DNA from: Mycoplana dimorpha
GTDB taxonomy: Bacteria > Pseudomonadota > Alphaproteobacteria > Rhizobiales > Rhizobiaceae
Direction of reading: 5' to 3'
NCBI RefSeq assembly: GCF_003046475.1
Contig: NZ_PZZZ01000007.1
Location: forward strand, 1 to 64,000
DNA: 64,000 nt
Below the pieces are notes generated by a model that had not been told where the DNA came from, did not search any database, and saw nothing but the letters and a program-made list of their open reading frames with translations. This document shows positions 1 through 8,053 of this stretch, one piece after another (the stretch's first letter is position 1; each line of letters starts with the position of its first letter). The position numbers and the translations under genes were made by a program.

Positions 1-74
1 TGAGCAGCGCTGCCTGCGCTTGAAAATGGCGGCGTGCGCGCCGCCGAATGCGAACCTTCAAAAAAGGAGCAAAC

Positions 75-950
75 ATGTTCAGGACACTCGTTACAATGAG
101 CCTCGCGGCCGGCATTTTCACCGGCGCGGCCGGCACGGCACTGGCGCAGGACAAGGCGCCGGTGAAGATCGGCTGGTCCGCCTGGTCCGACGCCGAGTTC
201 GTGACCAAGCTTGCCGCGAAGCTCATCAAAGACGAGCTCGGCCAGGAGGTCGAACTGATCCAGACCGACGTCGCGCCGCTCTACCAGGGCGTCGGCCGCG
301 GCGACCTCGACGCCATGATGATGGCCTGGCTGCCGGAAACCCACGCCGACTACTTCGCCAAGGTGAAGGACAAGGTGACGACGCTCGGCACCGTCTATGA
401 CGGCGCGAAGCTCGGCTGGGTGGTTCCGAAATACGTGCCCGAGGACGCCATCGCCTCGATCGAGGATCTCAACAAGGACGACGTGAAGGAGAAGCTGAAC
501 GGCCGCATCGAAGGCATCGATCCCGGCGCCGGTCTCACGCGCCTTTCCGAGCAGGCCGTCAAGGATTACGAGCTCGGCGACTACAAGCTGCAGATCTCCA
601 GCGAGGCCGGCATGCTGACGACGGTCGACCGGGCAATCCGCAAGGAGGAGTGGTTCGTCGCCACCTCCTGGAGCCCGCACTGGATGTTCGGCAAGTACGA
701 GCTGCGCTACCTCGACGATCCGAAGGGCGCGCTCGGCAAGGCGGAGCATGTCGACGTGCTCGCCCGCAAGGACTTCGAGAAGGACAACCCCGAGGTCGCG
801 GCCTTCCTGTCGCGCATGAAGCTGCCGATCGGCGATCTCGAGGCGGCAATGTTCGACGCGCAGGAGACCTCCTACGAAAAGGCCGTCGACAAGTACATCG
901 AGGCTCACCCGGATCAGATCAAGGCCTGGCTCGGCAAGGAAAGCGGCTGA
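75..950 (+). CDS. Glycine betaine/proline-type ABC transporter substrate-binding protein
   Basis: Predicted periplasmic ligand-binding subunit of an OpuAC-fold (quaternary amine) ABC importer, 291 aa. The ATG at 75 is chosen because an AAGGAG ribosome-binding site lies 5 nt upstream at about 65-69; an in-frame start at 48 has no such site. Residues 1-24 form a signal peptide ending in ALA before QDKAP. Tryptophans near residues 32-35 (GWSAW), in MAWLPETH and in WSPHW fit the aromatic cage that binds trimethylammonium ligands in this family. No permease or ATPase gene is visible downstream, so the rest of the transporter lies upstream of the window or elsewhere. Choline, proline betaine or glycine betaine are all possible ligands; the sequence alone does not decide. 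Confidence 0.85.
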   Translation: MFRTLVTMSLAAGIFTGAAGTALAQDKAPVKIGWSAWSDAEFVTKLAAKLIKDELGQEVELIQTDVAPLYQGVGRGDLDAMMMAWLPETHADYFAKVKDKVTTLGTVYDGAKLGWVVPKYVPEDAIASIEDLNKDDVKEKLNGRIEGIDPGAGLTRLSEQAVKDYELGDYKLQISSEAGMLTTVDRAIRKEEWFVATSWSPHWMFGKYELRYLDDPKGALGKAEHVDVLARKDFEKDNPEVAAFLSRMKLPIGDLEAAMFDAQETSYEKAVDKYIEAHPDQIKAWLGKESG

Positions 951-1018
951 CGCCGACGGTTCGCAGATCGCGCCTCGCGGCTGCGTCCGCGGGGCCATCA
1001 ACACGAAGGAACTCGGAC

Positions 1019-1279
1019 ATGTACAACGACACCCTCGCACCGCGGGCCAGTTTCGACGCGGCATACGACACCATCGGCGGGCGGATCTCGCTGGCGCGCG
1101 ACGCCGTCGGCCTTTCGGTTGACGAGGCCTCGGCCGTCACCGGCGTGACGACCGAAACCTGGTCGAACTGGGAGAACGATCGCGCCGCGCCACGCGCCAA
1201 CCGCCTCGACATGTTGGCGCGCATCCTTCAGGTCAGCATTGCCTGGCTGCTTCACGGACAGGGCACCGGGCCACGTTAG
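1019..1279 (+). CDS. Small XRE-family helix-turn-helix regulator
   Basis: Predicted 86-aa cytoplasmic DNA-binding protein consisting of almost nothing but a Cro/CI-type HTH. After a 20-residue N-terminus, GRISLARDAVGLSVDEASAV gives helices 1-2, TTETWSNWENDRAAP is the recognition-helix region typical of XRE proteins, and LARILQVSIAWLLHG closes the domain. The ATG at 1019 follows GAAGGAACT at about 1006-1014. It lies 68 nt downstream of the betaine-type binding protein gene on the same strand and may be cotranscribed with it. The target is unknown; adjacency makes a role in osmolyte uptake control possible, but this is inference only. Confidence 0.75.
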   Translation: MYNDTLAPRASFDAAYDTIGGRISLARDAVGLSVDEASAVTGVTTETWSNWENDRAAPRANRLDMLARILQVSIAWLLHGQGTGPR

Positions 1280-1386
1280 GCTGGCCCGGCAGGAAGCCGT
1301 GAGGCGTACCGATCATCCGTTGAACCTATAGCGGGCGCGTTTAGCAGAGGGCGCGACCGCCAGTGCCACACCTAGACTTGCCAACG

Positions 1387-1914
1387 CTACAGGTACGGCG
1401 AAATGCATTGCCTGCGCGGTCCATAATAGGGCTGATACGTGTTGTCGTACGCCCGGTAAGAACTGTAGCGTGAATAGCACCATCCCACATGGCCGCTGGC
1501 GCCCGGGTATCGCGGCCCATAGTAGCGCGGCGCGTAGTACCCGCCGTAAGGCTGGGCAATCAGACCGCCGATGATCGCCCCTGCCGCCAGCCCGCCAAAT
1601 ACCGCACCGAAATCGTCGTCGTGGTTGCCGTGATGATGGTTGTGATGACTTCCGCCGTGGTGGCCGTTCCAATGCCCACCGCCATCGTGATCATGGTGAT
1701 GCCCGCGACCATGATGGTTGTGGCCGCCGCCATTGCGGCTCGAGTGCCGATCGCCGCCGTGGTGACGTCGCCACTTTTGATTCTTGACCTTATGAACCTG
1801 TGAATTCTCGAGACTGGGTCCCGAGAATGACGGAAAGGCCTCCGCCGGCATGGCGCCCGACAAGGCGGTAGCCAGTGAGATCCCGAATACAGCGAGCGTT
1901 TTCACCTGCATCAT
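1387..1914 (-). CDS. His-rich BA14K-family secreted protein
   Basis: 175-aa exported protein of the BA14K family (small Rhizobiales surface/periplasmic antigens). The ATG at 1914 follows GGGAGGTGAGT. Residues 1-27 are a signal peptide ending near AEA. Residues about 49-100 are a His/Gly/Asp-rich segment with roughly 19 histidines. Residues about 101-120 ([17 protein letters not shown]) are a glycine-rich hydrophobic stretch. The C-terminus [19 protein letters not shown]...PRRQC is the hallmark BA14K motif with paired cysteines. The family has no settled biochemical function. The histidine-rich insert suggests divalent-metal binding, which is inference. It is divergent from the metallo-hydrolase gene at 2101. 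Confidence 0.8.
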   Translation of the reverse strand: MMQVKTLAVFGISLATALSGAMPAEAFPSFSGPSLENSQVHKVKNQKWRRHHGGDRHSSRNGGGHNHHGRGHHHDHDGGGHWNGHHGGSHHNHHHGNHDDDFGAVFGGLAAGAIIGGLIAQPYGGYYAPRYYGPRYPGASGHVGWCYSRYSSYRAYDNTYQPYYGPRRQCISPYL

Positions 1915-2052
1915 ACTCACCTCCCAATTGCATAACGCATGGTGCGGGCTTTTGTGCCGCTTCAAGGCGTCAACGGGCGCGACGTTCGACTGGTGCGCCT
2001 TGTCCACCCCTGGAGCAGCCTGCAGCAGGCGCGCTTTTTCCGCCCACCATGC

Positions 2053-2077
2053 GGAACCGAGTTCACTTTCGTCGGTT
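2053..2077 (+). promoter_or_regulatory. Candidate EcfG/RpoE2-type general-stress promoter
   Basis: GGAAC at 2053-2057 and GGTT at 2074-2077 with 16 nt between, which equals GGAAC-N18-TT, the published form of the Sinorhizobium RpoE2 consensus and the alphaproteobacterial EcfG motif. The -10 ends 23 nt before the metallo-hydrolase ATG at 2101, with a GGAGG ribosome-binding site between. The same architecture recurs at 3308. No transcription data are available. Confidence 0.5.
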
Positions 2078-2100
2078 CGCTGCCCCGAAGGGAGGATACC

Positions 2101-3000
2101 ATGCCAAAGCAGATACCGCTTGATCCCCGCGGGCGGGCCGCCAGCCCCGAGAGCGACGCTGCGCGAGATGACGACATTCAGGAGATTTGCCCCGATCTCG
2201 CCTATCGCCGTCTTGCAATCGTCAATGTCGCCTTCTTCGGAAGATCTGGAGCAGGTGACCGCGGCTGGGTTCTGGTCGATGCCGGGGTGATCGGAACGAC
2301 GAGCCTGATAATCGAGGCCGCAGAGGCCCGATTTGGTCCGCATTCACGACCTGCAGCGATCATCATGACGCACGGACACTTCGACCACGTCGGCGGCTTG
2401 GAAGAGCTTGCCGAAAAATGGGATGTCGCCGTCTACGCGCATGAGCTCGAGCACCCCTATCTCAACGGCAGCGCCTCCTACCCTCCCCCGGACCCGTCGG
2501 TTGGCGGTGGCGTCATGTCGATGCTGTCGCCGCTCTATCCACGAGGGCCGGTCGACGTGAGCAGCAGGCTGCGGAAGCTTCCGCAAGACGGCAGCGTTCC
2601 GGGGATGCCAGGCTGGCGCTGGCTTCATACACCCGGCCACACCCCCGGCCATATATCGCTTTGGCGCGAGACGGATCGAACTGTCATAGCGGGCGATGCC
2701 ATCATAACCACGCGGCAGGAATCGGCCTATGCTGTCGCGGTTCAGGCCGCGGAGCTCCATGGTCCACCGATGTACTACACGACCAATTGGCACAATGCCC
2801 GCACGTCGGCCGAGCTGTTGGCGTCAGTCGATCCGATGCGGGCAATCACGGGCCACGGTCCCGCCATGCAAGGGGATGAGATGTGCGCAGCGCTTCACGA
2901 ACTCGCTCGCAATTTCGACCGAGTTGCGGTCCCGGACGGGGGAAAGTACGTCGATATACCGGCGGATGAACGGGAGGGCGGCGAGTACAGGAAGCCCTGA
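2101..3000 (+). CDS. Metallo-beta-lactamase-fold hydrolase
   Basis: 299-aa MBL-fold enzyme. The zinc motif THGHFDH (His91, His93, Asp95, His96) is intact; the later ligand HTPGHTPGH near residues 177-185, the aspartate in AGDA and a terminal TGHGPAM histidine complete the usual two-zinc set. The ATG at 2101 has AGGGAGGATACC directly upstream; longer in-frame extensions to 1939 lack this. Family members hydrolyse thioesters, lactones or phosphoesters; the substrate cannot be read from sequence. There is no signal peptide, so it is cytoplasmic. An EcfG-type promoter immediately upstream suggests induction in the general stress response. Confidence 0.85.
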   Translation: MPKQIPLDPRGRAASPESDAARDDDIQEICPDLAYRRLAIVNVAFFGRSGAGDRGWVLVDAGVIGTTSLIIEAAEARFGPHSRPAAIIMTHGHFDHVGGLEELAEKWDVAVYAHELEHPYLNGSASYPPPDPSVGGGVMSMLSPLYPRGPVDVSSRLRKLPQDGSVPGMPGWRWLHTPGHTPGHISLWRETDRTVIAGDAIITTRQESAYAVAVQAAELHGPPMYYTTNWHNARTSAELLASVDPMRAITGHGPAMQGDEMCAALHELARNFDRVAVPDGGKYVDIPADEREGGEYRKP

Positions 3001-3374
3001 CCGGCTGCTAAATCAACGCCCCCCATGAGGGACCGTTCTGCTGACGGCATTCCACGCGGCTTAAGGGGCCTTGGCGGGCCGGCAAGCTGGTTTTATCGAT
3101 CCTGCTGGTGTCCTTGACGAGATGTGTTTTCCGTGGGTTGCTCCTCAGGTCAGACTGTTTCGATTTTGCGGGACCCTTTCAGGCTAACCCGTCCATTTTC
3201 GCTTCTTGTCCCGAAGGACCCGGCGGCGTGGCCGGCTCCTTGGGGCCTCGCTGATTCCGGCCACCGATGCCTGACGGCTTAGCAGGTGCATGCGGTTGAG
3301 CTGTTCCGGAACTTTCTGCACCGCCCACGGTTAGCGCCCGACCAGCGGTCAGCTTTGGACTGAACGGACGAGCC
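3001..3374. other. Intergenic region before small membrane protein
   Basis: 374 nt without a recognisable long gene. The only signal found is the EcfG-type promoter at 3308-3332. No strong hairpin terminator for the metallo-hydrolase was seen. Confidence 0.6.
3308..3332 (+). promoter_or_regulatory. Candidate EcfG/RpoE2-type promoter
   Basis: GGAAC at 3308-3312 and GGTT at 3329-3332, separated by 16 nt (GGAAC-N18-TT). It sits 43 nt upstream of the small ORF at 3375 and has the same geometry as the site at 2053-2077. Confidence 0.45.
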
Positions 3375-3506
3375 ATGGTCGCCAAGGTAGTGGCAGGTGT
3401 TGCAATCCTCCTTATCATAGCAGGAGGCATTTACCTTTTCTGGCCCCGGCAGGAAACGGGGAAACCGGGACAACCCGCCCCTCACGCGATCGACCAGAGC
3501 CAATAG
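3375..3506 (+). CDS. Small single-pass membrane protein (43 aa)
   Basis: ORF of 43 codons starting ATGGTCGCC. The product has a basic N-terminus (MVAKV), one hydrophobic segment of about 20 residues (VVAGVAILLIIAGGIYLFW) and a short polar Pro/Gln-rich tail, as in many small inner-membrane stress proteins. The ribosome-binding site is weak (GGACG, 10-6 nt upstream of the ATG). Support comes from the membrane topology and the EcfG-type promoter 43 nt upstream. No family is recognised. It lies 130 nt upstream of the SDR gene on the same strand. Confidence 0.4.
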   Translation: MVAKVVAGVAILLIIAGGIYLFWPRQETGKPGQPAPHAIDQSQ

Positions 3507-3636
3507 ACCCTAGGCCTGTGACTCTCCTTTGTTGATACGCATTGCGGATGCCTTGAGGACGGGTCTGACAAGACATTGCTCGAAAAGAAGGACGGCTGCC
3601 GCGAGGTCGTTCTCAAGCCTTGAAGGAGGCGCTGCC

Positions 3637-4437
3637 ATGGACACGAACCAGGCCGAGAAAGGGATCGCCATCGTCACCGGCGCCTCCAGCGGCATCGGCT
3701 ACGAGCTCGCCAAGTGCGCCGCGGCGGATGGCTACGACCTCGTTATTGCCGCCGACGAGCCGGAAATCGAGCAAGCCGCGGCGACGCTGCGTGCCATGGG
3801 TGTCACCGTCGAGGCGGTCGAGGCCGACCTTGCGACGCTCGACGGTGTCGACCGTCTGGTCGACCGTGCGCAGGCGACGAACCGGCCGGTCGATCTCCTG
3901 ATGGCCAATGCCGGCCGCGGCCTCGGCGAAGGGTTCCTCGACCAGGATTTCGCCGAAGCGCGGCGGGTGGTGGACACCAACATCACCGGCACGATCTACC
4001 TGGTCCAGCGCATAGGCAATCTCATGCGCAGCCAGGGATATGGGCGTATCCTGTTCACCGGCTCGATCGCTGGCTTCATGCCCGGCACCTATCAGGCGGT
4101 CTACAATGCCACGAAGGCGTTCATCAACAGCTTCTCCTTCGCGCTGCGCGAGGAGCTCCAGGGCTCGGGCGTCAGCGTCAGTTGCCTGATGCCCGGCGCG
4201 ACGGAGACCCGCTTCTTCGAGCGCGCCCGCCTGATGGACACCGCGATCGGCCAGGCGAAGAAGGACGATGCAGCCGACGTCGCCAAGATCGGCTTCGATG
4301 CGATGATGGACGGTGAGGGCGGCGTCGTCAGCGGCTGGAAGAACAAGCTGCACGCGGCGGTGGCCAACATCACGCCGGCGAGCATCCTTGCCGAGCAGCA
4401 CCGCAAGATGGCCGAGCCGTGCTCGGCGGCCGATTGA
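3637..4437 (+). CDS. Short-chain dehydrogenase/reductase (SDR)
   Basis: 266-aa classical SDR, a cytoplasmic NAD(P)-dependent oxidoreductase. The nucleotide-binding motif TGASSGIG is at residues 14-21, NAG at 91-93, and the catalytic triad is Ser143, Tyr156 and Lys160 (YNATK). The ATG at 3637 is preceded by AAGGAGG with 7 nt spacing; an in-frame ATG at 3529 would add a 36-residue non-homologous extension. The C-terminal part (MPGATETRFFERA) resembles SDRs acting on small hydrophobic alcohols or ketones, but the substrate is unknown. It follows the small membrane protein and may share its stress-type promoter. Confidence 0.85.
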   Translation: MDTNQAEKGIAIVTGASSGIGYELAKCAAADGYDLVIAADEPEIEQAAATLRAMGVTVEAVEADLATLDGVDRLVDRAQATNRPVDLLMANAGRGLGEGFLDQDFAEARRVVDTNITGTIYLVQRIGNLMRSQGYGRILFTGSIAGFMPGTYQAVYNATKAFINSFSFALREELQGSGVSVSCLMPGATETRFFERARLMDTAIGQAKKDDAADVAKIGFDAMMDGEGGVVSGWKNKLHAAVANITPASILAEQHRKMAEPCSAAD

Positions 4438-4542
4438 CGCGGCAACCCTGGCTGGGGCGAAACCGACTGGTGTAGCGGGGCACCGGCTGCTGCCGCAAGC
4501 CTCCGATGAGCGCCGATTGCACGGCCAGAAACTCCGGAAAAG

Positions 4543-4618
4543 TGGTGGGCCCGGAGGGACTCGAACCCCCAACCAAGCGGTTATGAGCCGCCGGCTCTAA
4601 CCATTGAGCTACAGGCCC
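4543..4618 (-). tRNA. tRNA-Ile2 (anticodon CAU, lysidine type)
   Basis: 76 nt including the encoded CCA end (TGG at 4543-4545 on the plus strand). The reverse complement starts GGGCCTG, pairing with the 3' acceptor strand. The D arm is GCTCAATGGTTAGAGC, the anticodon loop is CTCATAA, and the T arm contains GGTTCGAGTCC. The anticodon CAT with a D-arm and anticodon-stem sequence close to E. coli tRNA-Ile2 indicates the AUA-reading isoleucine tRNA whose C34 is converted to lysidine by TilS, rather than a methionine tRNA. Automated annotation often labels it Met. Confidence 0.9.
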
Positions 4619-4764
4619 GGCCGACACGGCGGCGCGCGGGGTCAATGGCGGCCCCGGAAAGACCCGTCTAGACGAATTCCGTACGGTCGACAAGCGCCGC
4701 CGCAATCCTTACACAATCTCGCGGGAATAACCAGTCAAGGGACAACCACACGGAGACGACCTGC

Positions 4765-5508
4765 ATGCCCCGTTCGACACTTTTCCGCACTGCGTTCGGC
4801 GTCCTTGTCGCCGCCAGCCTGGGCACCATCGCCGCGCCTGCCTCCGCGCAGGAGCCGAGACCGCGCGAGCCGGTCGTCACTGTCACCGGCGAGGGCCGGT
4901 CGGACGTCGCCCCCGACATGGCGATCATCGAACTCGGCGTGGTCAAGGACGCCAAGACGGCGCGCGAGGCGCTCGACGCCAACAACAAGGCCATGGCCGA
5001 TGTGATGAAGGCGCTGAAGGACGCGGGGATTGCCGAACGCGACCTGCAGACCTCCGGCTTCAACATCAACCCGCAATACCAGTACCCGCAGAATGAGAAT
5101 GGCGAGAACAAGCCGGCGGTGCTGGTCGGCTACCAGGTCTCCAACATGCTGTCGCTGCGTGTCCGTGACCTTTCGAAGCTCGGCGCCATCCTCGACCAGA
5201 CGGTGCGCCTCGGCGTCAACATGAGCGGCGGCATCCACTTCACCAACGACAAGCCCGAAGAAGCCATTGGCGAGGCGCGCAAGAAGGCGGTCGCCGACGC
5301 GATGGCCAAGGCCAGGCAATTGACCGACGCCGCCGGCATCGGCCTGGGGCAAATACTCGAAATCTCCGAGACATCCTACCGACCCTCCCCGGTACCGATG
5401 ATGCGCAGCGCCATGGCGAAGGATTTCGCCGCCGAGTCGGTCCCGATTGCGGCCGGCGAGACCAGCTACTCGGTTAACGTGAACGTCACCTTCGCCCTGC
5501 AGCACTGA
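4765..5508 (+). CDS. SIMPL-domain (DUF541) periplasmic protein
   Basis: 247-aa exported protein. Residues 1-28 are a signal peptide ending ASA before QEPRP. The rest is the SIMPL/DUF541 domain: VVTVTGEGRSDVAPDMAIIE at the start, the central GYQVSNMLSLRVRD strand, and EARKKAVADAMAKARQL helix, all typical. Members form ring-like periplasmic or outer-membrane-associated oligomers (E. coli YggE, Brucella BP26) and have been linked to oxidative stress, but the biochemical role is unsettled. BP26 is a well-known rhizobial/brucellar antigen of the same family. It is a single gene ended by the bidirectional terminator at 5659-5696. Confidence 0.88.
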   Translation: MPRSTLFRTAFGVLVAASLGTIAAPASAQEPRPREPVVTVTGEGRSDVAPDMAIIELGVVKDAKTAREALDANNKAMADVMKALKDAGIAERDLQTSGFNINPQYQYPQNENGENKPAVLVGYQVSNMLSLRVRDLSKLGAILDQTVRLGVNMSGGIHFTNDKPEEAIGEARKKAVADAMAKARQLTDAAGIGLGQILEISETSYRPSPVPMMRSAMAKDFAAESVPIAAGETSYSVNVNVTFALQH

Positions 5509-5658
5509 CGCGGCGGCCCGAAGACCTCAAGGCGCTTTTCAGGGCCGAAGCCGTCACGGATCGGTGTCCCCGGCTCCGGGGAACACCCTTGTTCCTCGTC
5601 AGACTGTCGGCGCGGCCGGGCCTGCAGCTGGCGGACGCGTGGCAACAGGGTCAACGCA

Positions 5659-5696
5659 CAAGGACCGGGACGGCGCATTCGCCATCCCGGTCCTTG
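5659..5696. terminator. Bidirectional intrinsic terminator
   Basis: Perfect 12-bp arms at 5659-5670 and 5685-5696 with a 14-nt loop, followed by GTAAAAA. It lies between two convergent genes (SIMPL protein and the small secreted protein) and can serve both. Confidence 0.7.
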
Positions 5697-5731
5697 TAAA
5701 AACCTCAATGTTTCGCAGAAGCGGCCGGTCG

Positions 5732-6082
5732 TCAGCGCCAGATCGTCGGGCAGCGCGGCGCATTGGCAAAGGCGATGCGCGTGTAACGGTGATGCTTCCA
5801 GCCCTCGACGACGACGCGGCGGTGGCTGACATCGGCGATGCGGGCCCGGCGGATGCCGTGATCGCGGGCCTTTTCGACGGCGAGCCAAGGCGCACAGCGG
5901 CCACGGTCGTTACGCTTGTCCCAACCGTAGCCACGGCCGTGATAGCCGTCGCGGTAGCCGCGGTGGTCGACGGTGGTGATATAGACGTCCATTCCGCCGG
6001 CTGAAGCCGCGGGGGCAACGGCCGTCAGCCCGGCGATCGCAAGCAGGGCGGCGGCGAAGGTCTTTCCGAGAAGGTTCGGCAT
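5732..6082 (-). CDS. Small secreted protein of unknown function
   Basis: 116-aa exported protein. The ATG at 6082 follows AAAGGAGAACTCC. Residues 1-28 are a signal peptide (AAALLAIAGL core) ending ASA before GGMDVYI. The mature part has a His/Gly/Tyr-rich segment (DHRGYRDGYHGRGYGWDKR) and then a CAPWLAVEKARDHGIRRARI region containing its N-terminal cysteine and a second cysteine near the end (APRCPTIW). No family is recognised with confidence; the composition resembles small Rhizobiales periplasmic proteins. Two phased 11-bp repeats lie about 100-122 nt upstream of the start. Confidence 0.65.
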   Translation of the reverse strand: MPNLLGKTFAAALLAIAGLTAVAPAASAGGMDVYITTVDHRGYRDGYHGRGYGWDKRNDRGRCAPWLAVEKARDHGIRRARIADVSHRRVVVEGWKHHRYTRIAFANAPRCPTIWR

Positions 6083-6421
6083 GGAGTTCTCCTTTGATCG
6101 GGCGCGTCGGCTGCTGGGCAGCGACTGTTGCAATTCGATGGAGAACATTTACGGCCGCCAGGCTGAACGGCACCGGAATCGGCCATTCAGGCACCATTCA
6201 GGCCCGGTCGACGCCGGCACGCAGAATCACTTTTCGGCTGGAAGGACGCACCGTCTACCGCAAGGCGGTGCCAGGCGCGCCTCTTCAGGACGAGCCTAGG
6301 TCTGACGGGCAGATGTAACCACGCTCGGTAGGGAAGCGAGGCACGCGTTCGGGAGATGTTCAGCACCGGCAAACCTGCGCGGCAGAGCGTCGGCGCTGGA
6401 GGAACCCTTCCGGCGATGCCG
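6083..6421. other. Intergenic region with phased repeats
   Basis: 339 nt between two minus-strand genes. It contains the tandem 11-bp repeats listed at 6161-6204. No other gene is supported here. Confidence 0.5.
6161..6204 (-). promoter_or_regulatory. Tandem 11-bp direct repeats, candidate operator
   Basis: CCATTCAGGC occurs at 6183-6192 and again at 6194-6203, an exact 11-bp period (one helical turn). A third, inverted and degenerate copy GGCTGAACGG is at 6161-6170. Head-to-tail 11-bp repeats are the usual binding layout of OmpR-family response regulators. The gene most likely controlled is the secreted protein starting at 6082. Confidence 0.35.
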
Positions 6422-6802
6422 TCAGCGCGCAACCTGGCGTACGAGATCGCCGGCATCGGCGAGCAGCGTCAGCCGGGTCACCAGGCCGCCGTCTATATCG
6501 AGCAGCAGCACCTTTTCGGTCGCATAGGCGTTTCCCGACGCCACCCGCCCGCGCGCAGTGAGCCGGATGGCCACCGGTGAGCCGCCGCTGGCGGTCATGA
6601 TCACGGCGTCGCCGTAGTTTTCATCGAAGGCGGCGAAGTGCCGGGCGAGGCGATCACGCAACGCCGCCCGCCCAATCTCGCTTCCCTCCCCGATCCCGGC
6701 GATGGCGACATCCTCGTCCGCGTATCCGGCAATGGCAGCGTAATCGCGCGCATTCAGCGCCGCCACGAGGCCGGTAGCGATGGTGGTTGCCTCACCTGGC
6801 AT
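6422..6802 (-). CDS. SnoaL/NTF2-like domain protein
   Basis: 126-aa protein with an NTF2-like cone fold: N-terminal helix IATGLVAALNARDYAAIAGY, the ADEDVAIAGIGEGSEIGRAAL loop that is typical of SnoaL-like nuclear-transport-factor-2 relatives, and alternating beta strands to the end. The ATG at 6802 has GGAG about 16 nt upstream, a weak site. Such proteins are small-molecule isomerases, hydrolases or non-catalytic binding modules; no function can be assigned. It is first in a minus-strand trio with YjbQ and DUF1428 but separated from the former by about 97 nt. Confidence 0.7.
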   Translation of the reverse strand: MPGEATTIATGLVAALNARDYAAIAGYADEDVAIAGIGEGSEIGRAALRDRLARHFAAFDENYGDAVIMTASGGSPVAIRLTARGRVASGNAYATEKVLLLDIDGGLVTRLTLLADAGDLVRQVAR

Positions 6803-6899
6803 GACAAACTCCTCTTTCTCGTCGCTATGCCGGCCTGCTGTTCAGCCGCCGGTTACGTCGTTGCAATGCCGGCAACGAGGCAGCGGTTCCGCAAAACTC

Positions 6900-7322
6900 T
6901 CACGGGCCGAGATGCAGAACGATCTCGCGATCATGCGGACGATCGCGGTGCTCGAACAAGAAGAGCCCCTGCCAGGTGCCGAGCGCCAGCCGCCCCTGGC
7001 TGACGGGAATGCCGATGGAGACCTGGTTCAGGGCCGCCTTGATGTGGGCCGGCATGTCATCCGGTCCTTCCATCGTGTGCGAGATCCAGCCCATCGACGG
7101 ATCGTCGGACGGCGGCACCAGGCGGCGGAAGAACTGGTCGAGGTCGCGCCGCACGTCCGGATCGGCGTTCTCCTGGATGAGGATCGAACACGAGGTGTGG
7201 CGGACGAACACGGTGAGCAGGCCCTCGCCGACACCGGATCGCTGCACGAACGAATCGGCCTCGGCGGTGAATTCGTAGAGCCCCTGCCCGCGGGTCCGGA
7301 TCGAAATGCTGGTCTGTGGCAC
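6900..7322 (-). CDS. YjbQ/UPF0047 family protein
   Basis: 140-aa member of the YjbQ (UPF0047) family. A GTG at 7322 is chosen because AGGGAGG lies just upstream and the product then begins with the family-typical PQTSISIRTRGQGLYEFT. Conserved signatures are FVRHTSCSILIQENADPDV, MGWISHTMEGPDDMPAHIKA and GTWQGLFLFEHRD. E. coli YjbQ shows weak thiamine-phosphate synthase activity in vitro, but the physiological role is not established. Its stop lies 97 nt from SnoaL and its start is 53 nt from the DUF1428 stop. Confidence 0.85.
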   Translation of the reverse strand: MPQTSISIRTRGQGLYEFTAEADSFVQRSGVGEGLLTVFVRHTSCSILIQENADPDVRRDLDQFFRRLVPPSDDPSMGWISHTMEGPDDMPAHIKAALNQVSIGIPVSQGRLALGTWQGLFLFEHRDRPHDREIVLHLGP

Positions 7323-7375
7323 CGCGCCTCCCTGGCCGTGTTCCGCCGTTATCCTCGTTTGAGAGTTGCGGTTCT

Positions 7376-7729
7376 CTATAGTTCCAGAAAGCTCTGGAAC
7401 CCGCCATAGATCATCCGCTTGCCGTCGAATACACTCTTCCACTGGTCCTCCGTCAGGCGTGGGTCCTCCATCACCTTGGCGACGATCGCGTCGCGGCTCT
7501 CGCGTGACTCGTAGGTGATCCAGGAGAAGATGACGACCTCATCGTCCTTGGCGTGCACGGCGCGCGGAAACGAGGTCAGCTTGCCGTAGGGAACGTCGTC
7601 GCCGACGCATTCGACATAGGACAGTGCCCCGTTCTCCATCCAGACCGGACCGGCAATGCGGGCGAGATCCTGGTAGGCCTCGAGTTTCCCCTTAGGGACG
7701 GCAACGACAAATCCATCGACATAAGGCAT
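7376..7729 (-). CDS. DUF1428 family protein
   Basis: 117-aa protein beginning MPYVDGFVVAVPKGKLEAY, the canonical start of DUF1428 proteins, which are about 117 aa. The ATG at 7729 follows AGGAGCCTCTC. It has a ferredoxin-like alpha/beta pattern, with FSWITYESRESRDAI and the terminal DGKRMIYGGFQSFLEL motif. The family has dimeric alpha-beta barrel structures and no demonstrated activity. It may be cotranscribed with YjbQ, 53 nt downstream. Confidence 0.88.
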   Translation of the reverse strand: MPYVDGFVVAVPKGKLEAYQDLARIAGPVWMENGALSYVECVGDDVPYGKLTSFPRAVHAKDDEVVIFSWITYESRESRDAIVAKVMEDPRLTEDQWKSVFDGKRMIYGGFQSFLEL

Positions 7730-8053
7730 GAGAGGCTCCTTGTGCGTGCGCTTGTGACAGGGCTGCGTTCCCGACGCATGGACGCGCCGATCGCAACCAG
7801 TCAAAGGACGAGCGGCGGGTCCTGGTCCGACATTCGGATCGCCCGCCCTTGTCGAGCGGCGCGGCGTTGCGACCTCGCCGGTGGGTGCGCCCCGCACCGG
7901 CGGCCGGACGCAGACCCGTCACGCAGGATACCCCCTATAAAAGGGCAGGCGCAATGGCCGATCCGAAAGCAACGAGGCCCGGGCTGGCCGGGGGCAGAGA
8001 GCCCTAAAGGGGTCGCGAAGCCTACAGCAAGAGGTTGGCCACACCCGCAGCGC
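7730..8053. other. Intergenic region, nothing firm
   Basis: 324 nt between DUF1428 and the lipoprotein gene, both minus strand. A short CCCT...AGGG inverted element near 7930-7945 overlaps a TATA-like run, but no convincing promoter, RNA or gene was identified. Confidence 0.5.

Noticed and set aside
6850-6886. Third possible EcfG motif upstream of the SnoaL-like gene (GGAAC-N19-TT on the minus strand)
   Set aside because: The -10 lacks the GTT part and spacing is at the limit; expected by chance in a window this size.
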